Assembly: GCA_012965065.1 (NCBI GenBank)
Contig: DTSX01000068.1
Span: 1 to 8,718 of the forward strand
From: Gammaproteobacteria bacterium
GTDB lineage: Bacteria; Pseudomonadota; Gammaproteobacteria; Steroidobacterales; UBA11654
Length of the DNA stretch: 8,718 nt
Reading direction: 5' to 3'
The translations under genes and the position numbers were made by a program. How positions within the stretch are numbered: the first letter of the stretch is position 1; the number at the start of each line of letters is the position of its first letter. The notes below the pieces were generated by a model. It was not told the origin of the DNA, did no database searches, and was given only the letters and a program-made list of their open reading frames with translations. Shown piece by piece: positions 1 to 6,876 of the stretch.

Positions 1-1373
1 ATCCTCCTCTTGAGATTGATTATTCTATTATTTCAAAAACCATTACAAATAATGCGGTTGCTCTTCGTGAACGTGCGCTTTCTGATAATCTTTCAGTAGA
101 TATTGTCGAATCCCTCACAACTGAGGTTGGACCTCGTCGGATGGGAACCGATGGAGACCAAAGAGCTATCTCTTGGGCGCTTGAGAAGTTTAAAGAGCTT
201 GGCTTTGATCGCTTTTGGACAGAAGAGGTTTTGCTAGATCGCGGTTGGGTGAGGGGTGAGGCTAAAGCGGAAATTTTATCTCCGTACCCCCACAATATCG
301 TCATGACTGCACTTGGATACAGTGTAGGAACTAACGGTGACCTGGTCGGTGAAATAGTCGAGTTCAAGACGTTTGCAGAATTAGAAGCTCTACCCGAAGG
401 TAATAATCTAAAAGGAAAAATAGCTTTTGTTTCTTACAGTATGTCTGATTTTAAGCCCCAACCCGGCCAGCCCCTAATGGGAGGGTATAGTGAAGGCACA
501 AAAGCACGGGGCAGAGGGCATGTCACTGCAGCAAAGCGAGGCGCAGAGGCCATTATCATTCGCTCAGTTGGCACAGACAATAATCGCTATGCTCATACGG
601 GAAGTGGGTACGGTTACGAAGAAGGCGTTAAAAGAATACCCGCAGCAGCTATATCAGCACCCGATGCCATACTTATTCAAAACATTTTGAAGCGAGAAAC
701 GCCAGTAATAATGAAAATGAACATGACATCAGAAATAACTGGACCAAAAAAAGGAGCGAATATTATAGGGGAGATAATAGGCAGAGAGCATTCTGACCAG
801 TATTTGGTATTGGGAGCACATATAGATTCCTGGGACGAAGGAACAGGTGCGCTCGATGATGGAGCAGGCGTGGGAGCTATGATGGCAGCTGCTGCTTTCA
901 TTGGTCAAATGGAGAACAGGCCGAAAAGAAGTCTTCGTGTACTGCTGTTTGCAGGAGAAGAAATCGGACTCTACGGTGTCAATGATTATCTTAAGAAACA
1001 CAAAGATGCTCTTGATAAACATGTTTTAGGGGCCGAAGCTGACGGTGGCGGCGGTAGAGTCCACACCTTAATTCCAGGTGTTGGCAGTACTGCTCTGCTT
1101 GTTATCAATGAAATGCATAAACTTATTGCCCCACTTGGAATTGTTTTAAGTGAAGAAAATAATGCTAAGGGCGGATCAGATATGGGTGTACTTGGAGAAG
1201 CTGGCATGCCGGCGCTGAATTTTAGCCAAAATTCAAATGATTATTTTAAATATCACCATACGCCTAACGATACTTTCGATAAAATTATTGCGGAAGATAT
1301 GCGCTATTTAACGGCTGCTTATTCAACGATTTTCTATTTAGCAGCAGAAATGCCAGTAGATTTTAGACATTAG
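1..1373 (+). CDS. M28 family zinc metallopeptidase, carboxypeptidase Q-like (5' truncated)
   Basis: The frame is open from base 3, well upstream of the first ATG at 141, and the upstream residues already look like the family (SLTTEVGPRRMG, the usual 'PR..G' entry motif). The gene therefore starts outside the window and 456 residues are visible. Numbering from base 3, the zinc site is complete: H273 and D275 (AHIDSWD), the DDGAG Asp pair at 285-286, catalytic base and ligand E319-E320 (FAGEEIGLYG), D347 (EADGGGG) and H419 (YHHTPND). Residues about 130-250 look like an inserted PA domain (GKIAFVSY through PAAAISAPDA). The family consists of co-catalytic di-zinc exopeptidases; carboxypeptidase Q relatives cleave dipeptides and are usually secreted. 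Any signal peptide would lie upstream of the window. It is the first visible gene of a tight block, 9 nt before the next. The family call is secure; the exact substrate is unknown. Confidence 0.93.
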   Translation, partial: PPLEIDYSIISKTITNNAVALRERALSDNLSVDIVESLTTEVGPRRMGTDGDQRAISWALEKFKELGFDRFWTEEVLLDRGWVRGEAKAEILSPYPHNIVMTALGYSVGTNGDLVGEIVEFKTFAELEALPEGNNLKGKIAFVSYSMSDFKPQPGQPLMGGYSEGTKARGRGHVTAAKRGAEAIIIRSVGTDNNRYAHTGSGYGYEEGVKRIPAAAISAPDAILIQNILKRETPVIMKMNMTSEITGPKKGANIIGEIIGREHSDQYLVLGAHIDSWDEGTGALDDGAGVGAMMAAAAFIGQMENRPKRSLRVLLFAGEEIGLYGVNDYLKKHKDALDKHVLGAEADGGGGRVHTLIPGVGSTALLVINEMHKLIAPLGIVLSEENNAKGGSDMGVLGEAGMPALNFSQNSNDYFKYHHTPNDTFDKIIAEDMRYLTAAYSTIFYLAAEMPVDFRH

Positions 1374-1376
1374 GAG
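1372..1376 (+). promoter_or_regulatory. Shine-Dalgarno AGGAG overlapping the upstream stop codon
   Basis: AGGAG shares bases with the TAG stop (1371-1373) of the M28 gene and lies 6 nt before the ATG at 1383. This fixes the start of the small membrane-protein gene and suggests translational coupling to the peptidase. Confidence 0.75.
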
Positions 1377-1382
1377 TTAAAC

Positions 1383-1754
1383 ATGATTGCAAGAATATTA
1401 TCGGGATTGATAGGAGCGTTGATGCTGTTGAATTGTTTGTGGTGGATATTGGATCCGTCTACTGCAGCTGAAGGGCTAGCAATGCCTTTGCTTGTAGGCT
1501 TAGAATCGAATAGCCAGATTGGAGATTTCACTTCTTTCTTTTTTACAGCAGGACTGTTTGCTTGTATCGGCGCTTATAGAGCGGAACACATTTGGCTTTA
1601 TCCAACCATATCTTTGATTGGTTCAGCAGCTCTTTTCAGGTCTTACGCAGTGGTTGCTCATGGGTCAGAACCATTGGTGTCTACCATAGTTTTTGAAATA
1701 GTTATGTCGGCGATCTTGATTCTTTGTGTATTTTTGATGAAAAGAGCTCAATAA
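1383..1754 (+). CDS. Small four-helix integral membrane protein, function unknown
   Basis: A 123-residue protein with four hydrophobic segments at about 4-23, 48-65, 70-92 and 97-119, joined by short polar loops. The first loop carries a 'DPSTAAEGLAMP' stretch after helix 1. That pattern (helix, Asp-Pro, short loop, then a Gly-rich helix) resembles small DUF4345-type membrane proteins, but I cannot confirm membership and do not recognise a specific function. No catalytic motif, metal-binding cluster or transport signature is visible. The ATG at 1383 has an ideal Shine-Dalgarno site (AGGAG, 6-nt spacer). The gene lies 9 nt after the M28 peptidase and 4 nt before the SDR, so it is surely co-transcribed with both. 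A membrane partner or accessory role is possible but not shown. Confidence 0.85.
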   Translation: MIARILSGLIGALMLLNCLWWILDPSTAAEGLAMPLLVGLESNSQIGDFTSFFFTAGLFACIGAYRAEHIWLYPTISLIGSAALFRSYAVVAHGSEPLVSTIVFEIVMSAILILCVFLMKRAQ

Positions 1755-1758
1755 AGAA

Positions 1759-2556
1759 ATGAAGAAACTTTTTTGCAGCTCTCTATACATTTTCTTATTG
1801 GCAAGTTCTAGTTATATATCGGCCGAAGTTGCTTTTGTGCCAGACCACTCCACAATACTGATTACCGGTTCAAACCGGGGGCTAGGGTTGGAATTCTCGC
1901 GTCAATACGCTGCTGCAGGCTGGAATGTTATTGCAACATGTAGAAACCCACAAACAGCAGAGGAGCTGCAAACCTTGGCAGGACAATACAATCAAGTTGT
2001 GGTTGAAAAAATGGATGTAACCAGCGACAGGGATGTGGAGACATTAGCCACCAAATACAAAAACCAACCCATTGATGTGTTGCTAAACAACGCAGGAATC
2101 TATGGCACATTAGAGAAGCAAACTTTAGGCACTTTTGATTTCGAAGAATTAAAACGTGTCTTTGATGTGAATACAATCGGATCTTTGAGGGTCAGCGCGG
2201 CTTTTTTGGACAATGTGGCAGCCAGTGAGCAAAAGAAAATTATCAGCCTTGGCGGCGGCATGGGAACGCCAACTATTGGCAGTATGTTTGGCGGCCATTA
2301 TTTTATGAAAATGAGCAAAGCAGCCCACTTGAGTGCAATGGGAACACTGCAGGCAGATGTTGATGATACAGGCATTATTATTACCATGATTTCACCGGGC
2401 CGTGTCGACACCCAACTAATGCGTGACTCGGGTTGGACCGGAAAATCAATCAGTGCTGAGAAGAGTGCAGGCCTGGTTATTTCTTTGATCGCAAGACTTG
2501 AGCCAGAAATGAAAGGTAGGTTAGTTATGTATAACGGAATGATTATCCCATGGTAG
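1759..2556 (+). CDS. SDR-family protein, C-factor-like, with signal peptide and altered catalytic residues
   Basis: A 265-residue Rossmann-fold protein. Family marks are the nucleotide-binding loop TGSNRGLG (36-43), NNAG (110-113), the tetrad Asn N138 (FDVNT) and SPG (212-214). The pattern around 165-187 (GGGMG, then GGHYFMKMSKAAH) aligns with the C-factor/CsgA-like group, whose usual form is SSRMG, then GGYYGYRMSKAA. On that alignment the catalytic Ser is G166 and the catalytic Tyr is M183, while Lys K187 stays. Y181 is two residues off the expected place. Residues 1-22 form a good Sec signal peptide (KK, hydrophobic core, ISA before a likely cleavage site), unusual for an NAD(P)-dependent family. 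If translation began at the GTG at 1837 (residue 27) the protein would be cytoplasmic, but no Shine-Dalgarno is clear there. The ATG at 1759 lacks a strong one too; GAG at 1744-1746 is far. It may be a pseudoenzyme or use a different mechanism. Confidence 0.88.
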   Translation: MKKLFCSSLYIFLLASSSYISAEVAFVPDHSTILITGSNRGLGLEFSRQYAAAGWNVIATCRNPQTAEELQTLAGQYNQVVVEKMDVTSDRDVETLATKYKNQPIDVLLNNAGIYGTLEKQTLGTFDFEELKRVFDVNTIGSLRVSAAFLDNVAASEQKKIISLGGGMGTPTIGSMFGGHYFMKMSKAAHLSAMGTLQADVDDTGIIITMISPGRVDTQLMRDSGWTGKSISAEKSAGLVISLIARLEPEMKGRLVMYNGMIIPW

Positions 2557-4187
2557 ATCAACCATCAAACAATAAGTATGAACAAGGACTGGGCAAAAAC
2601 GCAGCAAATTTTACCCCCTTAACCCCTTTGTCTTTTATCGAAAGAACAGCCCGAGTGTTCCCTGATCACACAGCTGTGGTTCATGGTGAAACTCAGAGAA
2701 GCTGGACAGAAACATACCAAAGATGCATTAAATTGGCTTCGGCCCTCAACAGAAGGGGAATAAATAAAGGCGACACTGTGGCTATGATGCTTCCCAATGT
2801 TCCTGCTTCTCTAGAGGCCCATTTTGGTGTCCCTATGTGTGGAGCAGTTTTAAATGCTTTAAATATTCGACTCGATGCGAAAACAATTGCTTTTATTTTA
2901 GATCATGGAGAGGCAGAAGTTCTGCTCACCGACAAAGAGTTTGCTCCCGTAATTAATGAAGCCCTGTCTTTATGTAAAGCCAAGCCATTGGTTATTGATG
3001 TGGATGATGCTCTGGCTCCTGAGGGTGAATTATTGGGGGAAATTGAATACGAAGCCTTTCTTGCGGAAGGAAATGCCAGTTATGATTGGCAATATCCTGA
3101 AAATGAGTGGGACGCAATTTCATTAAATTACACTTCAGGTACTACCGGCAACCCAAAAGGCGTGGTGTACCATCATCGTGGAGCGGCACTTAACTCGCTA
3201 GGGAACATTACCGCTTGGGCCATGCCCCAAAGACCAAAATACCTCTGGACTCTCCCTATGTTTCATTGCAATGGATGGTGTTTCCCATGGACGGTCACAG
3301 CTTTGGCGGGAACTCATATTTGCCTTCGACGAACAGAGCCCGGCCCCATCTATCAATCTATTATCGACCATCAAGTTACCCATATGTGTGGCGCGCCTAT
3401 TGTCATGGGTATGTTGGTTAATGCGTCCTCTCAAGAACAAAAAACCTTACCCCATTCGGTTAAAATACTCACCGCTGGAGCCGCCCCCCCATCTGCAATT
3501 CTTGAGCAAATTGAAACTTTAGGCTTTGATGTCACCCATGCCTATGGCCTTACTGAATGTTATGGTCCCGGTGTGGTTAGTGAATGGCACCCAGAGTGGG
3601 ATGAACTGCCAACGGCAGAGAAGGCAGCTAAAAAAGCAAGACAAGGGGTTCCTTATTTGGTCATGCAGGACCTGACAGTAATGGATCCCGAAACCATGCA
3701 AAAAACACCTGCTGATGCCCAGACCATGGGCGAGGTATTTATGCGAGGAAACAATTTAATGAAAGGTTATCTTAAAAATGAAACAGCCACAGAAAAAGCA
3801 TTTTTAGGCGGCTGGTTTCACACTGGTGACTTGGGAGTTATGCACCCCGATGGGTATATAGAGTTAAAAGACAGATCCAAAGACATTATTATTTCTGGCG
3901 GCGAAAATATTTCTACCATTGAAGTCGAGGGCGTTTTGTATCAACACCCAGCAGTAGCAGAAGCAGCTGTAGTGGCAAAACCTGATGAGAAGTGGGGGGA
4001 AACGCCCTGCGCTTTTGTTGCTTTAAAAGAAGAAGCCGAATCTTCAGAAGAAGAGCTAATTCAGTTTTGCAGAGACAATCTGGCACACTTTAAATGCCCA
4101 AAGAAAATTGTTTTTACTGAGCTTCCAAAAACAGCCACTGGCAAAATACAAAAGTTCATTCTAAGAGAGCAGGCCAAAACACTCTAA
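2550..4187 (+). CDS. AMP-binding acyl-CoA synthetase (AAE-type, short/medium or fatty acid:CoA ligase)
   Basis: A full-length 545-residue ANL-superfamily adenylate-forming enzyme. It activates a carboxylic acid with ATP to an acyl-adenylate and transfers the acyl group to CoA in the cytoplasm. Core motifs are intact: P-loop YTSGTTGNPKG (194-204), A5 motif YGLTE (332-336), TGDL with the ribose-binding Asp D427, hinge DRSKD (441-445), GGENIS (450-455), and PKTATGK with catalytic Lys K532. The N-terminus (NAANFTPLTPLSFIERTARVFPD) and the FHCNGWCFPW segment are typical of the AAE/ttLC-FACS-like acyl-CoA synthetases, a group that also includes methylmercaptopropionate CoA ligases, so the acid cannot be deduced. 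The ATG at 2550 overlaps the end of the SDR gene by 7 nt and has only a weak GGA at 2536-2538, which points to translational coupling. It is the last gene before the 91-nt gap. Confidence 0.95.
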   Translation: MVDQPSNNKYEQGLGKNAANFTPLTPLSFIERTARVFPDHTAVVHGETQRSWTETYQRCIKLASALNRRGINKGDTVAMMLPNVPASLEAHFGVPMCGAVLNALNIRLDAKTIAFILDHGEAEVLLTDKEFAPVINEALSLCKAKPLVIDVDDALAPEGELLGEIEYEAFLAEGNASYDWQYPENEWDAISLNYTSGTTGNPKGVVYHHRGAALNSLGNITAWAMPQRPKYLWTLPMFHCNGWCFPWTVTALAGTHICLRRTEPGPIYQSIIDHQVTHMCGAPIVMGMLVNASSQEQKTLPHSVKILTAGAAPPSAILEQIETLGFDVTHAYGLTECYGPGVVSEWHPEWDELPTAEKAAKKARQGVPYLVMQDLTVMDPETMQKTPADAQTMGEVFMRGNNLMKGYLKNETATEKAFLGGWFHTGDLGVMHPDGYIELKDRSKDIIISGGENISTIEVEGVLYQHPAVAEAAVVAKPDEKWGETPCAFVALKEEAESSEEELIQFCRDNLAHFKCPKKIVFTELPKTATGKIQKFILREQAKTL

Positions 4188-4202
4188 CTAACAACTGGCA
4201 AT

Positions 4203-4230
4203 AATTAATAAGCGTTAATTAAGTATTAAC
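4203..4230 (+). promoter_or_regulatory. TTAA-type inverted repeats, candidate operator upstream of the M20 gene
   Basis: The only sizeable gap in the window (4188-4278) contains two overlapping inverted repeats. AATTAA (4203-4208) pairs with TTAATT (4215-4220), and GTTAAT (4214-4219) pairs with ATTAAC (4225-4230). TTAA recurs at 4205, 4215 and 4226, close to one helical turn apart, as expected for a dimeric regulator site. AT-rich sequence makes short chance palindromes likely. I see no convincing sigma-70 promoter (CTGGCA at 4195-4200 is a weak -35 with no good -10) and no GC-rich hairpin terminator after the acyl-CoA synthetase. Confidence 0.3.
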
Positions 4231-4267
4231 AAAAATCCTTATTTTCTTTAAGCTGAGAAGACTAAGA

Positions 4268-4273
4268 GAGGGA
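4268..4273 (+). promoter_or_regulatory. Shine-Dalgarno GAGGGA for the M20 gene
   Basis: The purine tract AGAGAGGGA ends a few bases before the ATG at 4279; its core GAGG (4268-4271) has a 7-nt spacer. It supports this start, which also begins a clean signal peptide. Confidence 0.75.
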
Positions 4274-4278
4274 AAATT

Positions 4279-5583
4279 ATGAAAAAAATAATTGTGAGCC
4301 TAGGGCTTTTGCTGATGGTCTTAACGTTTAATGGGCATGCTGCAAATCTAAAAACAGATCTTGATGCCGAGCTAGACACGTTAATGGAGAAAGTGATTGA
4401 GTGGAGACACGATGTTCATCAACATCCAGAGCTTGGCAACAGAGAGTTTAGAACAGCCAAGAAAATCGCTGATCATCTTCGGTCACTAAATATTAAAGTT
4501 GAAACAGGCATAGCCTACACTGGGGTCACAGGCTATATAGAAGGTGGACTTGAAGGCCCTACAATTGCATTAAGAGCCGACATGGATGCATTGCCTGTTG
4601 AAGAGAAAACAGGCCTCTCTTATGCTTCAAAAGTCCGAACCAGTTATTTGGGCAACGATGTTGGGGTAATGCACGCTTGTGGACATGATGCTCATGTTGC
4701 TGTTTTGATGGGTGTTGCAGAGTTTCTAGCAAAAAACCGACGGTTTTTAAAAGGCAACGTTTTGTTAATCTTTCAACCTGCTGAAGAAGGCGCCCCAGAA
4801 GGCGAAGGAGGCGGGGCAAAGATGATGCTGGCAGAGGGGTTGTTTGAAAGATATTCGCCCGAAGTGGTTTTTGGTATGCATGTGGCCAACATTCCACATG
4901 GCTATGTTTTTCTTAAGCCCGGACCTGCAATGGCAGCATCGTCTGCATACAGAATCAAAATAAAAGGCGTGCAGTCCCATGGCTCAAGACCTTGGGATGG
5001 AATTGACCCTATTATGGCAACCGCACAATTAATTAGCGCACTGAATACCGTGGTCAGTAGAAGGATCAACATAATCAACAACCCAGCAGTTGTTTCGGTG
5101 GGTATTGTTAAGGCCGGAACGAGAAATAATATTATTCCAGAAGACGCTGAGATCATTGGCACCATTAGAACGTTTGATCCTGAGCTGAGGGCAGAGATTT
5201 ATGATGAGATCAGACAAATAGCAAAAGGGATAGCCGTTGGAACAGGCACAAAAATAACTGTCGAGTTTGACTTCAGTGGGTTTTATCCAGTTACGGTAAA
5301 TGACCCAGAGCTTTACCAAGCAATGAAGGCTTCTCTTGTTGAGGCCACAAAAGGCCAGTTTGTAGAATGGAAAGACCCCATTACTGGCGCTGAAGATTTT
5401 TCCTTTTTTGCTCAGGAGGTTCCAGGGCTTTATTTCTCACTGGGGGTTAACAAAAAAGGCGTTACTGAGTTACAGCCAGGCAATCACTCGCCATATTTTA
5501 CCGTTGACGACGATGCTCTTGATGAGGGCTTAAAGTCTCTTATTTATTTAACTTTGGATTATCCAGAAATTCAAAAAAATTAA
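4279..5583 (+). CDS. Exported M20 family amidohydrolase (N-acyl amino acid / IAA-amino acid hydrolase-like)
   Basis: A 434-residue M20D-type metallo-amidohydrolase that hydrolyses the amide bond of N-acyl amino acids or similar conjugates, releasing a free acid and an amine. Residues 1-21 are a Sec signal peptide (MKK, a Leu-rich core, GHA before the likely cleavage site), so it probably acts in the periplasm. Catalytic and metal residues are in place: the WRHDVHQHPEL entry motif (42-52), RADMDALP (99-106), C134 and H136 (HACGHDAH), E169-E170 (PAEEG), H201 (FGMHV) and H403 (GNHSPYF). The dimerisation lid domain lies at about 216-330 (SHGSRPWDGIDPI). Length matches the family. It opens the second gene block, with a strong ribosome-binding site and possible upstream operator. 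The acyl-CoA synthetase upstream could activate the released acid (inference). The specific substrate is not deducible. Confidence 0.94.
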   Translation: MKKIIVSLGLLLMVLTFNGHAANLKTDLDAELDTLMEKVIEWRHDVHQHPELGNREFRTAKKIADHLRSLNIKVETGIAYTGVTGYIEGGLEGPTIALRADMDALPVEEKTGLSYASKVRTSYLGNDVGVMHACGHDAHVAVLMGVAEFLAKNRRFLKGNVLLIFQPAEEGAPEGEGGGAKMMLAEGLFERYSPEVVFGMHVANIPHGYVFLKPGPAMAASSAYRIKIKGVQSHGSRPWDGIDPIMATAQLISALNTVVSRRINIINNPAVVSVGIVKAGTRNNIIPEDAEIIGTIRTFDPELRAEIYDEIRQIAKGIAVGTGTKITVEFDFSGFYPVTVNDPELYQAMKASLVEATKGQFVEWKDPITGAEDFSFFAQEVPGLYFSLGVNKKGVTELQPGNHSPYFTVDDDALDEGLKSLIYLTLDYPEIQKN

Positions 5584-5586
5584 AAT

Positions 5587-5590
5587 GGTG
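5587..5590 (+). promoter_or_regulatory. Weak ribosome-binding site (GGTG) for a TTG start
   Basis: GGTG lies 5 nt before TTG at 5596. The nearby ATG at 5585 and GTG at 5588 are out of frame with the serine hydrolase, so the TTG is the best in-frame start; it also yields a complete signal peptide. Confidence 0.4.
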
Positions 5591-5595
5591 TTCTT

Positions 5596-6876
5596 TTGAG
5601 TAAACTTAAAAAACCCTTGGCTTTTTTGGTCCTTTGCACGCTCCCAGGGATACTTTTGCCCGCAGAGATTTCTGTTAATCCCACGGTTGATGAAACCATT
5701 AAACAAATTAACTCTCTTCCAACCGACGATATTTGGTGGACAGTCAATGGCAAGGACATGCTTTGGAATTTTAAAAACCTTAATAAAATTTTTCCAACTA
5801 CAACGGTTTACAGAAAAGGGCAAGTTAGAACTCTTAAATTAAAAGCCAATCATGAAATTTCTCGATTTCCAGTTAAAACTGGTAACGGAACAATGTATTT
5901 TAAGGATTTTTTGGACAGCGATCTTTCAACCGCCATGGGCGTGCTTATCCTGCATAAGGGAGATATCATTTTTGAGCACTATCCTAGAATGCAAGCATAT
6001 GAAAAGCCGGTTTATTGGTCAGTAACAAAAGTTTTGGTCTCCAGCCTTATATCAATTCTTGAAGATCAGAAAAAAATTGATATCACCAAACCCATTGATT
6101 TTTATCTTCCTGAGTTGAAACAATCAGACTTTAAAGGCATTTTGATAAAAAATATTCTAGACATGGCTACCGGCATCAACTGTTCCGAAGAATATGTCGA
6201 CAAAAACTCATGTTATTACAAATACTCCCAAACAGTAGGCGATGGTTATTGGGATGAGACCTCTCCTTCCAATCCATATGAGTACATTGCCAACCTTAAT
6301 GTAGGCCGATACATCGAACAAGGTAAACAGTTTGATTATTCAGGAGTAAATACTTTTGTACTCGGCTGGTTGGTTGAAAAAATTACCGGCATGCAGTTTC
6401 AGGATGCTTTCAGTGAAATGATTTGGACCAAAATAGGGGCTGAAAGAGACGCTGCATTTTTTGCTCCACGAAACGGGATTCCGGTAACGCACGGAGGTTT
6501 TTTGTCCACCCAAAGAGACTTGGCTCGATTTGGCCTACTCTTTACCCCAAGCTATCAGGTGGTTTCAAAAAATCGCCTTATCTCTGAACAACACATCTCA
6601 TATCTTTTAAACCAAGGCAGACCAGAATTAATGGGTTTTTTATACGGTTCTCAAAAAATACCAAACGAGCTAAAACATAACGTTTATCAATGGGATATGG
6701 TTTATCAAAATAACGACATTTACAAAGGCGGTTGGGCAGGACAAGGATTGATAGTGAACCCAATAAACGACTATGTTGTGGTATGGAACAGTTATTTCAA
6801 AGACAAGGAAGAAAGTGAAATTAAGTTAACACCCATTATTCACCAGGTGCTGCATTCAATTGAGAGAGAAAAATAA
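5596..6876 (+). CDS. Exported serine hydrolase, beta-lactamase class C / NylB (6-aminohexanoate-dimer hydrolase)-like
   Basis: A 426-residue protein of the penicillin-binding/beta-lactamase-fold serine hydrolases. The nucleophile motif SVTK is at 142-145 (Ser142, Lys145), the Tyr motif at Y248 (FDYSGVNTFVLGWLVEKITG), and a third-strand Gly motif GGWAGQG at 378-384; HGGFLST at 299-305 is also typical. This arrangement matches NylB/EstB-type enzymes that cleave linear amides or esters rather than true beta-lactamases. The start is TTG at 5596, inferred because no in-frame ATG or GTG precedes it after the M20 stop and because it gives an n-region KLKK plus hydrophobic core ending LPA (residues 1-23). 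The mature protein has just two cysteines, C196 and C206, in a loop, consistent with a disulfide in the periplasm. It lies 12 nt after the M20 gene and in the same frame. The family call is firm; the substrate is unknown. Confidence 0.9.
   Translation: MSKLKKPLAFLVLCTLPGILLPAEISVNPTVDETIKQINSLPTDDIWWTVNGKDMLWNFKNLNKIFPTTTVYRKGQVRTLKLKANHEISRFPVKTGNGTMYFKDFLDSDLSTAMGVLILHKGDIIFEHYPRMQAYEKPVYWSVTKVLVSSLISILEDQKKIDITKPIDFYLPELKQSDFKGILIKNILDMATGINCSEEYVDKNSCYYKYSQTVGDGYWDETSPSNPYEYIANLNVGRYIEQGKQFDYSGVNTFVLGWLVEKITGMQFQDAFSEMIWTKIGAERDAAFFAPRNGIPVTHGGFLSTQRDLARFGLLFTPSYQVVSKNRLISEQHISYLLNQGRPELMGFLYGSQKIPNELKHNVYQWDMVYQNNDIYKGGWAGQGLIVNPINDYVVVWNSYFKDKEESEIKLTPIIHQVLHSIEREK
6862..6868 (+). promoter_or_regulatory. 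Shine-Dalgarno GAGAGAG inside the serine hydrolase 3' end
   Basis: This purine tract sits 7 nt before the ATG at 6876. The start overlaps the preceding stop by 1 nt (TAATG), an arrangement typical of translational coupling. Confidence 0.65.

Noticed and set aside
141..143. ATG as the start of the M28 peptidase.
   Set aside because: The same frame is open and family-like upstream to base 3, and this ATG falls inside a conserved motif, so it is an internal methionine.
3484..3490. Run of seven C inside the acyl-CoA synthetase gene, a possible slippage or phase-variation tract.
   Set aside because: The frame is intact across it and encodes a normal AGAAPPS segment; a single run of seven in a core metabolic gene is weak evidence for phase variation.
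4188..4278. Rho-independent terminator after the acyl-CoA synthetase gene.
   Set aside because: No GC-rich hairpin followed by a T run is present; the inverted repeats there are purely AT-rich.
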